A stretch of 64,000 nt of DNA from NCBI RefSeq assembly GCF_036711975.1, contig NC_091972.1, positions 11,351,001 to 11,415,000 of the forward strand, written 5' to 3'. Both the position numbers and the translations under genes were made by a program. A model generated the notes under the pieces. The model searched no databases, was not told where the DNA came from, and saw only the letters and a program-made list of their open reading frames with translations. The DNA comes from Onthophagus taurus (Eukaryota; Arthropoda; Insecta; Coleoptera; Scarabaeidae). Positions 36,648 through 46,012 of this stretch are shown one piece after another (the stretch's first letter is position 1; each line of letters begins with the position of its first letter).

Positions 36648-37695
36648 TTACATTTCTACTTTTGCTTTTACATCACTTTTTTCTGTGACAACAACCTCTT
36701 TTTCCTTTTCCTCAACTTCTTTAGTACTAACAACTTCAGCAATCTGTTTAAATGTAACAGTAGAAGGTTCCTTTGGAGGCATCCATTCAGGTATTATCTT
36801 ATCATGAATCCTCCAAGAACCATATTCATTGGCTAAATGTTTCTCAAAGACTACATATTCAAGAACATCTTTAGCAATAATTTTGCTACCATGCATAAGT
36901 CGACCAAAGCGATCATAAATTGCTAAGCTTTGTTGGGTGTGAAATCGAACTGTAACTTGAGCAAAAATATTTTCTTTTGTAATAATATCAGTACAACGAG
37001 CATGTACAATTCTAGGAGGTTCAATTTCTTTAATAAATTTCCAATCGATGGTTTTTAAATAAATGTTATGTCTTATTTCTGGGTAAGCTCTTTCTGTTAC
37101 AAGTTCTCTTAGAATTCTCTTATCTCCACTCATTAAAGCTTGATGAGATTTAATATAAATATCATTCGCTTGTTTACAAAAAATGGTTGTATCAAACTCT
37201 TCTTCAAATGAACGTATTTTCCTGATTGCCATCATAGAACGAGTTTTCTTTGATAATAGTTCTATGTTTTGTTTAGCTCCTTCTGTAGTTATTACAGAAA
37301 CTTTTCCATCACCTTCTGGAGGAACATACGGTTCAAATACTCCTCCAGTACAACTCAAATGAAATTGACGCTCAACCCATGGCCTCGGTGGTAACAAACC
37401 TTGTTCTTTTAACTTAGAACGAACTTCTTCTTCACTTAAATCTTCAAATTTTTCGTTGTATTTCGGCAGATCGATTTTGATCACTTTTAGTTTTCTGAAC
37501 AATTTCCATTTGGGGTTCCAATGTTTAGTTCTTCTGTATCTTACTTGTTGATAGTTTAATATTGGAGAAAATACGCCTAGTTTTGTTTCCTAAATTACAT
37601 AAAATGTTGCAATGTTAATTAATGTCGGTTATAAGTAGAATTTAACGTACGGAAAGCAAATTTACTCCTAATTTTTGGATTATTTTGTGTGCCAT
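36648..37695 (-). CDS. mRpL45: Mitochondrial large ribosomal subunit protein mL45 (MRPL45), two exons
   Basis: Exons 37695-37651 and 37589-36648 give 328 residues (human about 306). The first exon encodes MAHKIIQKLGVNLLS, a basic, hydrophobic presequence. Exon 2 starts with 'ETKLGVFSPILNYQQ' and carries 'VRYRRTKHWNPKWK', the usual mL45 N-terminal landmark. Next come 'EEVRSKLKEQGLLPPRPW' and the Tim44-like body with 'RSFEEEFDTTIFCKQANDIY', 'TVRFHTQQSLAIYDRFGRLM' and 'VVFEKHLANEYGSWRIHDKI'. mL45 sits at the exit tunnel of the mitoribosome and anchors it to the inner membrane. The C-terminal 30 residues are a Glu/Lys/Val-rich tail that looks species-specific. The gene starts 288 bp from RTRAF on the other strand. 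Confidence 0.93.
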
Positions 37696-37983
37696 TTGTA
37701 TGGAGGTTAGAATTTTTGAGGTTATGTTACTTGAGTGTGAGGTTCGTTTGATTGTGTTGTAAAATATTTTTATTTTAATAAATTTATTTGTTAAATGAAG
37801 CGATTTAATTGTGGCTTGTTTAATAATGTTATTGAAATATTGTTTATGGAATTTTATTTGTATATAAATTAATTTAATAAAAATTAATTATAGTAATCAA
37901 AAGTATTAATCGAAATTTACCAGGTTCTGTCAAAATTGACAGATGTCGCTTTACCGGTAAGAAATCGAGATTCTCAAAATAAA
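37696..37983. promoter_or_regulatory. Putative bidirectional promoter of MRPL45 and RTRAF
   Basis: The two start codons lie head-to-head 288 bp apart (MRPL45 ATG at 37695 minus, RTRAF ATG at 37984 plus), so both promoters must fit here or overlap. No specific factor site is claimed. Confidence 0.5.
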
Positions 37984-38893
37984 ATGGTTTTATTAAGAAA
38001 GTTAACAGCTTTACAATATCCAAACCTAGAAAATATAAATATTCAAGGTAAATAATAATTGGTAATCAATAGATGTGTGCTTATTATCTTTATTGTTAAG
38101 ATGAAGGAGTGTATAGAAATATTGTGGTATGGTTAGAAGGTAATAGGGTAAAAAAATGTGATCAAAGTTTATCTGATCAACTTGGTGATACAACATCTTC
38201 TAATTGGAATGATTTTTATTTAACTTATTTAAAATCGTTGAATTGCCCTGAAAATATTAATAAAGAAGCTCAAATTGATTGGTTAGCAGGATATGCTATA
38301 AAAAGTAGTTATCAAAAAGAAAGTGAGTCTTTTAAGGACTTTTCTGAAAAGCTTAAACTAATTGTTATTATTTTTTTAAGAAAATAAATTTAATTCAATT
38401 GAATCCACAAAAAAATCAACAACTCCAAATGTTGTAACGGATAATCCATTAGATAAATTAGATTTTTCATGTCAAGAATTTTATGATGGTGTCACTAATT
38501 TAGCGAAAGTTTTAAAAGTAACTCCACATCCAGATCATTATGTTACATTAGAAGCATGTCGAAAAGTCGTTGAAAGTCATTTTATTAATGAAAAAAATCC
38601 TGGTAAAGATCATGGTAACAAAGTAAGTTAAAAAATAATACAACATTGAATTTATTGATATATTTATAAAAATTTTTTTAATTATAAAGGGTACCCCATT
38701 TCCATATCACAATACCGATCTTGGTTTTGATTTGGGTGATGTCGGTTTAAACCAAGCAGCGAAAGTTTTAAGACTTATCTACATACAAGATTTGCGCAAC
38801 TTACAAACTAAAGGAAACGAAGTTATTGTTTCTGTCCAAAACATCACAGCTAATCCAAAAACTGATACTAAACTGGGAAAAGTTGGAAAATAA
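37984..38893 (+). CDS. RTRAF: RTRAF (CGI-99/CLE/C14orf166) orthologue, four exons
   Basis: Exons 37984-38047, 38101-38322, 38381-38622 and 38690-38893 give 243 residues, against 244 in human. Landmarks follow the family along its length: 'RKLTALQYPNLENI' at the start, then 'YRNIVVWLEGNRVK' and 'NCPENINKEAQIDWLAGYA', and the end block 'TDLGFDLGDVGLNQAAKVLR', 'RNLQTKGNEVIVSVQNITAN' and 'PKTDTKLGKVGK'. RTRAF is part of the tRNA-ligase complex (RTCB, DDX1, FAM98) that splices tRNAs and XBP1, and it has been linked to RNA polymerase II. The donor at 38323 (GTGAGT) creates a 58-bp intron; reading through it would give a premature stop. Neighbours: divergent from MRPL45, convergent with a DMAC1-like gene. 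Confidence 0.94.
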
Positions 38894-38925
38894 TTGCAAA
38901 TAATTATGGAAAATGATTAAAATTA

Positions 38926-38946
38926 AATAAAATTGTTCTTTTTATT
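38926..38946. terminator. Facing polyadenylation signals of RTRAF and the DMAC1-like gene
   Basis: AATAAA at 38926-38931 serves the plus strand, 33 bases after the RTRAF stop. On the minus strand AATAAA (38946-38941) overlaps the stop codon of the DMAC1-like gene. If both are used, the two 3' ends overlap. Confidence 0.5.
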
Positions 38947-39206
38947 GTGCATGTCGAAATGGAGAGTAATCGAACATTTCACCTATTCCTAAGGCGGTAG
39001 CTCCTAAAAAAAAATTGTTTTTATTTATCTATATTTATCAATAATACATTAATCTATTACATACCAGATGCTAATGAATAAAATGTATACTTCGAAAATC
39101 GAGTTTGTTTTCTACCCTGATAGAATAAATAACCTCCAATACCCAACATACAACCAACTGATATTAATTTACACGATAAACACGGTTCTGTTCTTTTTTG
39201 AACCAT
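38942..39206 (-). CDS. DMAC1/TMEM261-like small mitochondrial membrane protein (DUF4536), two exons
   Basis: Exons 39206-39065 and 39003-38942 give 67 residues. The N-terminal part 'CLSCKLISVGCMLGIGGYLF' followed by 'YQGRKQ' matches the CxSCxxxSxxxLxGxGxYxxxxARK pattern of DMAC1 (complex I distal membrane-arm assembly factor). A second hydrophobic stretch ('YSLASGATALGIGEMFDY') ends the protein. It is shorter than the vertebrate protein, which has an N-terminal extension. The gene is tail-to-tail with RTRAF; the stop codons are separated by 48 bp. The assignment rests on one short motif plus size and topology. Confidence 0.7.
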
Positions 39207-39607
39207 TTCGGAATGTTCTAGGAATGTTTGGATAATAAAAAATTAAGTTTTTTCCGATTTTTTTTGTGAATTACGATTGAGTATTATTTAGGAGATGTGT
39301 TGTGTTAAAAGTTTTTATGTTGGTATTAATTTTAGTATACCTGTCACTTTCAAAAGCTTGCTTTTACTTTATGTCAATAGATTGCGCAATTGCTAAAAAA
39401 ATATAATATTTATTAAAAACGTTTTATTAATAATATCTAAATTATTTATATTATACACAAAAATAAACTACTTGATCTATACAAATGCTAGGTTTACTTT
39501 TTATTTTTTACATAAATAGAATTTTAACAACACACTAATAGATGGCACTCTTATATAATTAATTTGAAATTGAAATAAATCAAATAAATATAACAATTAA
39601 GTATAAA

Positions 39608-41056
39608 TTATCTTAAATTATCTGTTGAATCTGGATCATAGTAAGAAGTTTCACTTTCAAACATCCCTGGGACAATCTGTTTGGGATGTGGATGAAGCGA
39701 GTTTCTTGGGCTTTGTGTGGGAATCATATTTGCTTGATCGGAGTTATTAACAGATTTTTTCCTAATAAATAATAAAATAATAATGTTACAAATTAGTAAT
39801 AAAGTAATATTTAGAAATATTGACCGTAAAATAATAAATTTAAACCAACCTTTTATTGATTCCAGTCAATCGTTGTTTAAACCGTTTGAAAAGGTACAAA
39901 ACCACAGTAAACAAGAGGATAACAACGCAAATTATTATTAACCATAACGTAAAAACGGATGTTTCAGGTAAATTATAAATACTAAATTCAGGACTGAGAT
40001 GTTTTGAATAATGCAACCACATCTGTTCCAAATGGTCTGAATTTAATTGGTAATCGTCATCATTATCTCGAATGATTGGTAATCTGAATGTTATTTGAAC
40101 GCAATTTTTTCTCTTAGGCCAGTTTATTGGACATTGAACTATTGTGTCTATTAAAACATTTTCAACACTGAAAATAATTTTAAGATTTTATTTTAAAAAA
40201 TACAACCTAAGAATTTTTAGTATTACCTAATTTCACCTTCGATGTTATTATAAGCACAATATTCTATTGCCATTTGGGCTATATTATTTCTTAATCTATT
40301 CAAAACAGATTCTGTATACTGACTTGGTCCGGTTAAATTAACTGTTATGGAATCAGATTCATTGTAAGAAGGTGTTGGCCATGGAATTGGCGTGGTTGGG
40401 GTCGACGTTGTTGTTGTTCCTTCACCTACATAATTTGGAAAATATGTGTGTTTAAACCTTAATAAATGTTATCAATTTAGTTTGATTCTTACCATATCGA
40501 CTAACTGTTATTTTAAACTCTTCACATGTAGCATTTTTAGTTTCGCCTTCATCAAATAAATCGGCAAAAAAATCAACATTTTCTTCATCATCATAAACAA
40601 TCCTTTGAGGGGTCGTTAAAATACCTTGTTTACACGTTATATAAATTTCATTTTTAAGTGATAAATATTCCCTGGAGGTGTTTAAAAATCCCGTAAAAAT
40701 AATTCCATCATACCCATCATCTATTTCAAGACCTACAAAAAATTGATTTATATAACGCAACATTATGGTAATTTTAGATGCAATAATTCACCTGCTTTCA
40801 TTAAAATATACTCTCCTTGGTTTGTAATATTAATGTTTTCAACAGATATAAGTATTTGAAATCCATCATCGGCCTTAATAGAAATTTCATTCGATTCAAT
40901 GAAGTCAATTTCTACGACATCATCATTAAGTGGAATCTGTTTACTTAATGTGGTTTGAACTAAAACAATTTTAAAGTTAATTATTAAGTACTAAAAATAT
41001 TGCAAAAAGTAAATACTTAAAAACAAAAAGATGCACAAAAATCGTAGAATATCCAT
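39608..41056 (-). CDS. Type I single-pass membrane protein of unknown function, six exons
   Basis: Exons (minus, in order): 41056-41017, 40959-40792, 40732-40493, 40425-40227, 40167-39850, 39761-39608. The frame is continuous, giving 372 residues. The start MDILRFLCIFLFL is a signal peptide split by intron 1. The ectodomain has two beta-rich segments ('DGFQILISVENINITNQGEY' and 'YDGIIFTGFLNTSREYLSLK' with cysteines), a Thr/Pro linker (TTTTSTPTTPIPWPTPSY), and a membrane-proximal segment that could be a SEA-like fold ('DSITVNLTGPSQYTESVLNR' to 'CVQITFRLPI'). The membrane helix is 'VFTLWLIIICVVILLFTVVL', followed by basic residues and a ~65-residue cytosolic tail containing YYDPDST. I do not recognise the family; SEA-like is inference. 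It is divergent from an LRR gene whose first exon and promoter lie in the shared spacer. Confidence 0.8.
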
Positions 41057-41425
41057 GTTAAACATTAAATGCAATCACTAAAAACAGTACTTTATTGTGA
41101 ATTGATTCTAAAACGGATGTATTAAGTGAAGTAGTTAATAATCTTATCGGGATATTTCTTTTCTGATAAAGATAATTGATAAAAACATGAGACAGTTTAA
41201 TTTTTTTAAAATTTATTATTGTCAATCATTTTTTTAATTAACATAAAAATAAAATTAATTTGAATCTCATTGACCTTCAAAAACTCCAAGATTCTGCGGC
41301 TCAATATCAGTTGTTGTTTGTTATTTAGAACCAACACTCATTAAATGTTTAATAATATTCAGCATCATTATTTTATTCAACACAAGTTACAATTTACATG
41401 CAATCAACGTGTTCAATTTTTTAAA

Positions 41426-41569
41426 ATGCATAAAATAACATTATTAACTTTCATTGTATTATTTATCATGATTAAAAGGTCAAATGGAGAGTGCTCATCT
41501 AGAGGAAGACACATTTATTGTGAATATACAACTATTCAAAGTATTGCGAGTACGTTTTCTAGTAATAAT
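41426..41569 (+). pseudogene. Orphan first exon of the LRR gene (left duplicate copy)
   Basis: This is nearly identical to exon 1 of the LRR gene at 47100-47243: same start, same 48 codons, same GTAAGT donor, differing at a few bases (for example TLLTF against TLSTF, GRHIYCEY against GRNIYCEY, SEI against SQI after the donor). The LRR-coding exon that should follow is absent from this copy. Transcripts from this promoter could only read into mobile-element sequence. It encodes a signal peptide and the first cysteine pair, so a short secreted peptide ending at the in-frame stop at 41630 cannot be excluded. Confidence 0.75.
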
Positions 41570-41805
41570 GTAAGTGAAATTAGAAAATTATATCTTAATC
41601 TAAGTAGATGTTTAATTGTGTTTAAATGTTAATAAAGTAATTTGTTGTTTTTTCTGTTATAAATACAATTTCTTAGAAATATGTTAAGAATTTGACGTAA
41701 ATAACCTTGAACTGTAGTAATAAAAAAAACTAGGTATGTTTTTAATTTTCTACAATAAACTAGGCAGGATTTTTTATATATTAATGATATCCATTAATGG
41801 TAGTA

Positions 41806-42330
41806 GAGATGAGCAAAACTGCGATTGTGATTTTGAAATCGCAGTGACTGTAACCTGCGATTGTAATTCAATAGTTCGAAACAAGTGGAAACATTTTTGT
41901 ATTTGTCAGCCGTGACATAACAAATAAACCTCCAAAAAACTCGTTATTCTGTTATTCTTTGCGAATATATTTTAAATTTGTATTTAGAAATAAAAGCATT
42001 TCGGCTTTTTTGCCGCTAAGGCGGTTTCGCCTATATGTCAATATTTACCCTACGTTTGAAAATTGCCGTTCACAAGGAATAGATGTAACACATGCACTAA
42101 ACCTCTTCTGCGCAACACATGCTAGGTGGGGAAACAAATATTTATTTTCTTTCCACTCATCCAAATTGCTGTACCTACCTACTTCTAATATAGTCTTGGT
42201 AGTAGAAGTTCCCGTACCAACAGGTTGGTAATTTTGAGCTGCCTTTTCAAGATCTTCCCAAAATTCGGCATCTTCTATATTTCGATTTCTGGCTTCATTT
42301 GACTTAAATACAATTTCTTTATTGTATCAC
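41806..42330 (-). mobile_element. hAT transposon 3' end with C-terminal dimerisation domain (left copy)
   Basis: On the minus strand, broken frames read 'SNLDEWKENKYLFPHLACVA', 'TSIPCERQFS', then 'RRNRLSGKKAEMLLFLNTNL'. This is the hAT dimerisation block (WWKxNxxxYPxLAxxA...PxSxxxERxFSxAGxxxxxxRxxLxxxxxxxLxFLxxNL). The end at about 41806 begins TAGAGATGAGCAAAACTG, which resembles the usual hAT terminus (C/TAGRGATGGGCAAA). The right duplicate copy at 47450 lacks the last ~200 bp, so this copy is the more complete at that end. Confidence 0.8.
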
Positions 42331-42374
42331 TGTATTTAAAAACCCAACCGATGATTGTTTACAAAAGTTCTTAC

Positions 42375-42495
42375 CAAAGCAATTTACAAAATCAGTAATC
42401 TTTTTAATGCTAACTGTAATAACATCAATGTATTCTCTATTTGCCCAATCTTGTTATATCTATTTTTGAATCGTTTCTCTGTGTGGAGTTGCCAT
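42375..42495 (-). pseudogene. BRK1 exon 1 copy with two stops (left duplicate copy)
   Basis: The same 121-bp exon as 50026-50146, including start codon and donor, but the two CAG/CAA-type codons after '[11 protein letters not shown]' are now TAG and TAA. Exons 2 and 3 are missing. It is a decayed duplicate of BRK1. Confidence 0.9.
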
Positions 42496-42572
42496 TATTT
42501 AAATAATTTGATAATTGTGGCTTGATGTTTAACAACGTACAATGTATTAAAATGTACACAAATTGATAAATT

Positions 42573-42619
42573 GAAAAAAGAATTGTTTAAAATTTATCAA
42601 ATTATAATAAATTAGATTG
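42573..42619 (+). pseudogene. Fragment of SKIC3 exon 2 (left duplicate copy)
   Basis: About 47 bp match the last part of SKIC3 exon 2 (50701-50747) including the GTAAGT donor. The start codon, exon 1 and the rest of exon 2 are deleted relative to the right copy. Confidence 0.75.
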
Positions 42620-42702
42620 GTAAGTAATTGACACATTCCAGTGGGGATGTTTATCCAGTAGTATTGTGGAGATATGTGTACACCAGTGGGTTACTTCACA
42701 TA

Positions 42703-45700
42703 GTATTTAATAATAATAATAATAATAACTTTATTAGTGCTCTATGCCCAAGGCTTACACACGTCATTTTAAACAGAATATACAACAAAATACAGACGCA
42801 GGAGCCGAGAAGAAAATACACTAAAAATACATTCATACAATGACAATATCACTCCTTAAAAACTCCTCGACTGAGTAGAACGCACCCGTCATCAGGAAAT
42901 TCTTCATAACAGTTTTAAATTGCTTATGTTGTCGTGCTCTAATAGATTGCGGTAACTTATTATACAAAATCTGACCAGTATACAAATGACCTTTCTGCGT
43001 TCCACTCAACCGACAAAAATCTACGCACATGTTCGTACGGTTTCTGGTAAAGTAACTGTGCACGTCGGCGTGCGTCTTATACTGTTCATCATTACTATGA
43101 ATATACAGCAAACATTTCAGAATAAACAATGATGGAAGCGTTAGAATATTCAAGGATTCAAAGGCGAGGCGACAATCTTCCCTATAACTAAGTTTTGCCA
43201 ACACTCTCACAGCTCTGCGTTGTAAACCAAACACATAATTACTTGCTGGACTCCCACCCCAGGCAATAATACCATAGTCAATCATTGAGTGTATCAGCGC
43301 ATAATACGCTGTTTTGGCCACCTCGACAGATACCGAGCTCACTAGTCTACGTAGTAGAAAAATGTTTCTTGAGATCTTTTTACCACTTTCAGCCACATGC
43401 ACATCAAATTTCAGATCTCTGGAGCTCACCGTTATGCCCAGCAATCTAGCAGGGGGGAAATCACCCACACAGTCCCGTTTTAGGGTGAAAAGTGTCAGAA
43501 CCGTTTTGTCTTTATTCAAACATAGTTCATTAGCTACACACCAGTCGTTCGCAGCAGTCAACAGTTTGTTTGAGGAAGACATTACCTCCTCGTAGTTTAA
43601 CCCGGAGACAAGCAAAGTGGCATCATCAGCGTACAACAAACACTTTACACCCTCTCCCAGGTAACCAGGAAAATCATTAAAGTACAGGAGGAACAAAAGG
43701 GGCCCCAAAATAGATCCCTGAGGGACACCCCTCGAGATTGGAAGTTTTCCAGATACTTTGTCTCCACATTTAACCACTTGAAACCTATCGGACAGGTATG
43801 ATTCGATAAGAGCAACACTATTTAAATCAAAGCGAAAAACAGACTTCAGCTTCAGGAGAAGAATACGGTGCGACACACTATCAAAAGTACGAGACAAATC
43901 AAGAAATAGAGCAGCACAGTACTCCCGATCTTCATACGTACTGTGACAGACATTCATAAAATTAACAATCGCATCCCCGGTGCTCCTACCAGGTCGAAAG
44001 CCGAACTGATTCTCGAAAAGCACATCATACAATTCCACGTGTGCCATTATTTGTTTGTAGATTACGCGCTCAAATATTTTGGACAGTATCGGGAGAATGC
44101 TAATGGGACGATAATTCGAACAATCGTTTTTATCCCCATGCTTTAAAATAGGCACAATGGAAGCCATCTTTAATTGATCCGGGAAAGTATGTGATCGCAT
44201 CATGCTGTTAACCATTATGGTAAGGGGCGCAACCATGAGGCTAATGTTACATTTTATAGCCCCCGTTGAAACACCGTATATGTCTCTAGTTCCGTTTGTC
44301 TTTAAACACTGTAGAACACTTCTAACTTCACTCTCTGATACCTCAACAAAAGAGAAAACAGGAACATTGTCAAAGTTACTACGACACAGATGTAAGGAGG
44401 ACCCAATAGACGGGCCGAGTTTAGCAACAATGTTATTAGCGACATTTACAAAAAAGCTGTTTAGATTATTGGGATCCATATCCGCAACATTCTGCTTGTC
44501 CACACTGACCCTGCACCCATTAATCAAAGTCCAAGAGGCCCGCGATTTGTTGCTCGATGCGTTAATGTATCCGACAGCGGCCTTCTGTTTAGCCTCAACG
44601 ATGCCATTACTGTACGCCGACCTTGCTCTATCCCTCATTTCCTTAAGATTAGCAGTTCCATAACGATTGAAAAGATTGGAAGCGAGATCACACCTGAGTC
44701 TCATCTGACGCAGTGTATTATTGAACCACTTTACGCCTCCGTCACAATTTCTAACACGTTTTCTAGTTAGAGGATACGCCATATAAAAAGTTGATAGAAA
44801 TCTATGAAAGAAACAGTCAAATCTATCCTTGAAAATGAAACTGTCATCACAGAGAAATTCCCAAGTATAACCCTGAAAGGATTCAAAGAATCTCAAATTC
44901 CCCTCAACGGTAAGCCTCCTGTACATTACAGAACTGTAGTCAATTCCAATTGGAAGTGATACTGCAGCAGAGACAAATTGACCATGGTGATCAGAGATAT
45001 TATTCACGACCACCCCAGCTTTGAACCTGTCCTCAGCAAAATTAACAAATATATTGTCAAGACAGTTTTTGCCCCTGGTGTGTCCGGAGATAGATGGTGA
45101 AAACCCGAAAGAAGAAAAAATATTACACAGTTCAATAGCATTTGACTCTCCGCTACCAAATCTGACATTGAAGTCACCCAGGACCACAACATGCTTGTGG
45201 TTCGCAAGAGTGCCCAGAACACGCTCCATAATGTCCTTAAAAGTTGTAAAATTCCCAGATGGGGACCTATATACGCATACAATCACAACACGAGAGACCT
45301 CGCAACGCAGTGCCGCCAATTCACAATCCATCTCCACCGACAAGTCATTTATGTCACCCAACAAACTACATTTCCGGTCTCTTTTCGCGAATATCGCCAC
45401 TCCACCATGGATGTGATCCGTCCTAGCAAAGTATGAAAGAGCAATCCACCCCCCAACTGACACACCAAGCTGAAACTCCAAATCAAAAAGAAAATGCTCA
45501 CTTATGCACACAAAATCAAAGACAATATTGTAAGTTTCAAGAAATATCTCAAGTTCACCTAATTTTTGACGCAAACCCTGAGCATTAATGTGAAAAATGG
45601 AAATAATTGACTTATCAACGGTCGCCACGGGATAGGATTGGATGAAAGAGGTAGAAGGCTCCAATTCATTCACATTGTCAAACACACGCCTATTTCACTC

Positions 45701-45705
45701 CTTAT
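42703..45705 (-). mobile_element. Non-LTR retrotransposon (CR1/L2/Jockey group), ~3 kb, ORF intact
   Basis: The element is inserted on the minus strand. Its 3' end is a (TTA)n tail at about 42706-42727. Comparison with the other duplicate copy at 50815-50835 gives the empty site: GGGTTACTTCAC followed directly by TCATAAGTTACAGAT. The filled copy has TTCAC on both sides, suggesting a short target duplication. No ORF1 is present, so it is probably 5'-truncated just upstream of the endonuclease/RT frame. Confidence 0.88.
42833..45685 (-). CDS. Endonuclease/reverse transcriptase of the non-LTR element, 950 aa
   Basis: An uninterrupted 950-codon frame. The N-terminal apurinic endonuclease shows 'ISIFHINAQGL', 'FVCISEHFL', 'HGGVAIFAKR', 'VVVLGDFNVRFG' and 'ISDHHGQF'. 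The reverse transcriptase shows 'SNYRPISILPILSKIFERVI', 'NQFGFRPGRSTGDAI', 'ALFLDLSRTFDSVSH', 'ISRGVPQGSILGPLLFLLYF' and the catalytic 'LLYADDATLL'. The C-terminal 200 residues have the usual 'KTAYYALIHSMIDYGIIAWG' tail block. All expected catalytic motifs appear present; the only oddity is SRTFDSV where SKAFDTV is commoner. Codon usage is less AT-rich than in neighbouring genes, fitting a recent arrival. No ORF1 is attached, so autonomous movement of this copy is doubtful. Confidence 0.93.
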   Translation of the reverse strand: MFDNVNELEPSTSFIQSYPVATVDKSIISIFHINAQGLRQKLGELEIFLETYNIVFDFVCISEHFLFDLEFQLGVSVGGWIALSYFARTDHIHGGVAIFAKRDRKCSLLGDINDLSVEMDCELAALRCEVSRVVIVCVYRSPSGNFTTFKDIMERVLGTLANHKHVVVLGDFNVRFGSGESNAIELCNIFSSFGFSPSISGHTRGKNCLDNIFVNFAEDRFKAGVVVNNISDHHGQFVSAAVSLPIGIDYSSVMYRRLTVEGNLRFFESFQGYTWEFLCDDSFIFKDRFDCFFHRFLSTFYMAYPLTRKRVRNCDGGVKWFNNTLRQMRLRCDLASNLFNRYGTANLKEMRDRARSAYSNGIVEAKQKAAVGYINASSNKSRASWTLINGCRVSVDKQNVADMDPNNLNSFFVNVANNIVAKLGPSIGSSLHLCRSNFDNVPVFSFVEVSESEVRSVLQCLKTNGTRDIYGVSTGAIKCNISLMVAPLTIMVNSMMRSHTFPDQLKMASIVPILKHGDKNDCSNYRPISILPILSKIFERVIYKQIMAHVELYDVLFENQFGFRPGRSTGDAIVNFMNVCHSTYEDREYCAALFLDLSRTFDSVSHRILLLKLKSVFRFDLNSVALIESYLSDRFQVVKCGDKVSGKLPISRGVPQGSILGPLLFLLYFNDFPGYLGEGVKCLLYADDATLLVSGLNYEEVMSSSNKLLTAANDWCVANELCLNKDKTVLTLFTLKRDCVGDFPPARLLGITVSSRDLKFDVHVAESGKKISRNIFLLRRLVSSVSVEVAKTAYYALIHSMIDYGIIAWGGSPASNYVFGLQRRAVRVLAKLSYREDCRLAFESLNILTLPSLFILKCLLYIHSNDEQYKTHADVHSYFTRNRTNMCVDFCRLSGTQKGHLYTGQILYNKLPQSIRARQHKQFKTVMKNFLMTGAFYSVEEFLRSDIVIV

Positions 45706-46012
45706 TCATAAGTTACAGATGTTGCTACTGATTGTGAGGAAATTATATAGCAAGAAGTAAAAACAAGTATATTTGAGATAAATGAATCAGTAAAGAAACT
45801 ATATTTTTAGAAATACAAAGCTTATATAAATAGAAAACAACAATCGTTACAATTTGATTATAACTTCTTTATTGATTTATACATGGAGATAGCGACAGAA
45901 CAAGTTCCATTAGAAGCTACCTCACAACTACAGTAGATATGTAATAGGGCTAGAAGGCTAGAATAGCTTAAAGAAAAGTTTAGTTCTCAAAACAGAATTT
46001 TGAGGTTTTTCT

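Larger units (their letters stand above)
40327..46012. repeat. Left (decayed) copy of a tandem segmental duplication
   Basis: It matches the right copy (46013-51136) piecewise in the same order and orientation: 40327-41805 with 46013-47450, about 42010-42330 with 47456-47760, 42330-42550 with 49975-50218, 42573-42702 with 50701-50830, and 45706-46012 with 50830-51136. Missing pieces are the LRR coding exon, BRK1 exons 2-3 and the 5' part of SKIC3. Added is the LINE at 42703-45705. Confidence 0.88.

Noticed and set aside
44202-45436. Plus-strand frames of 81-153 codons opposite the LINE
   Set aside because: Antisense shadows of the 950-codon RT frame with no domain of their own.
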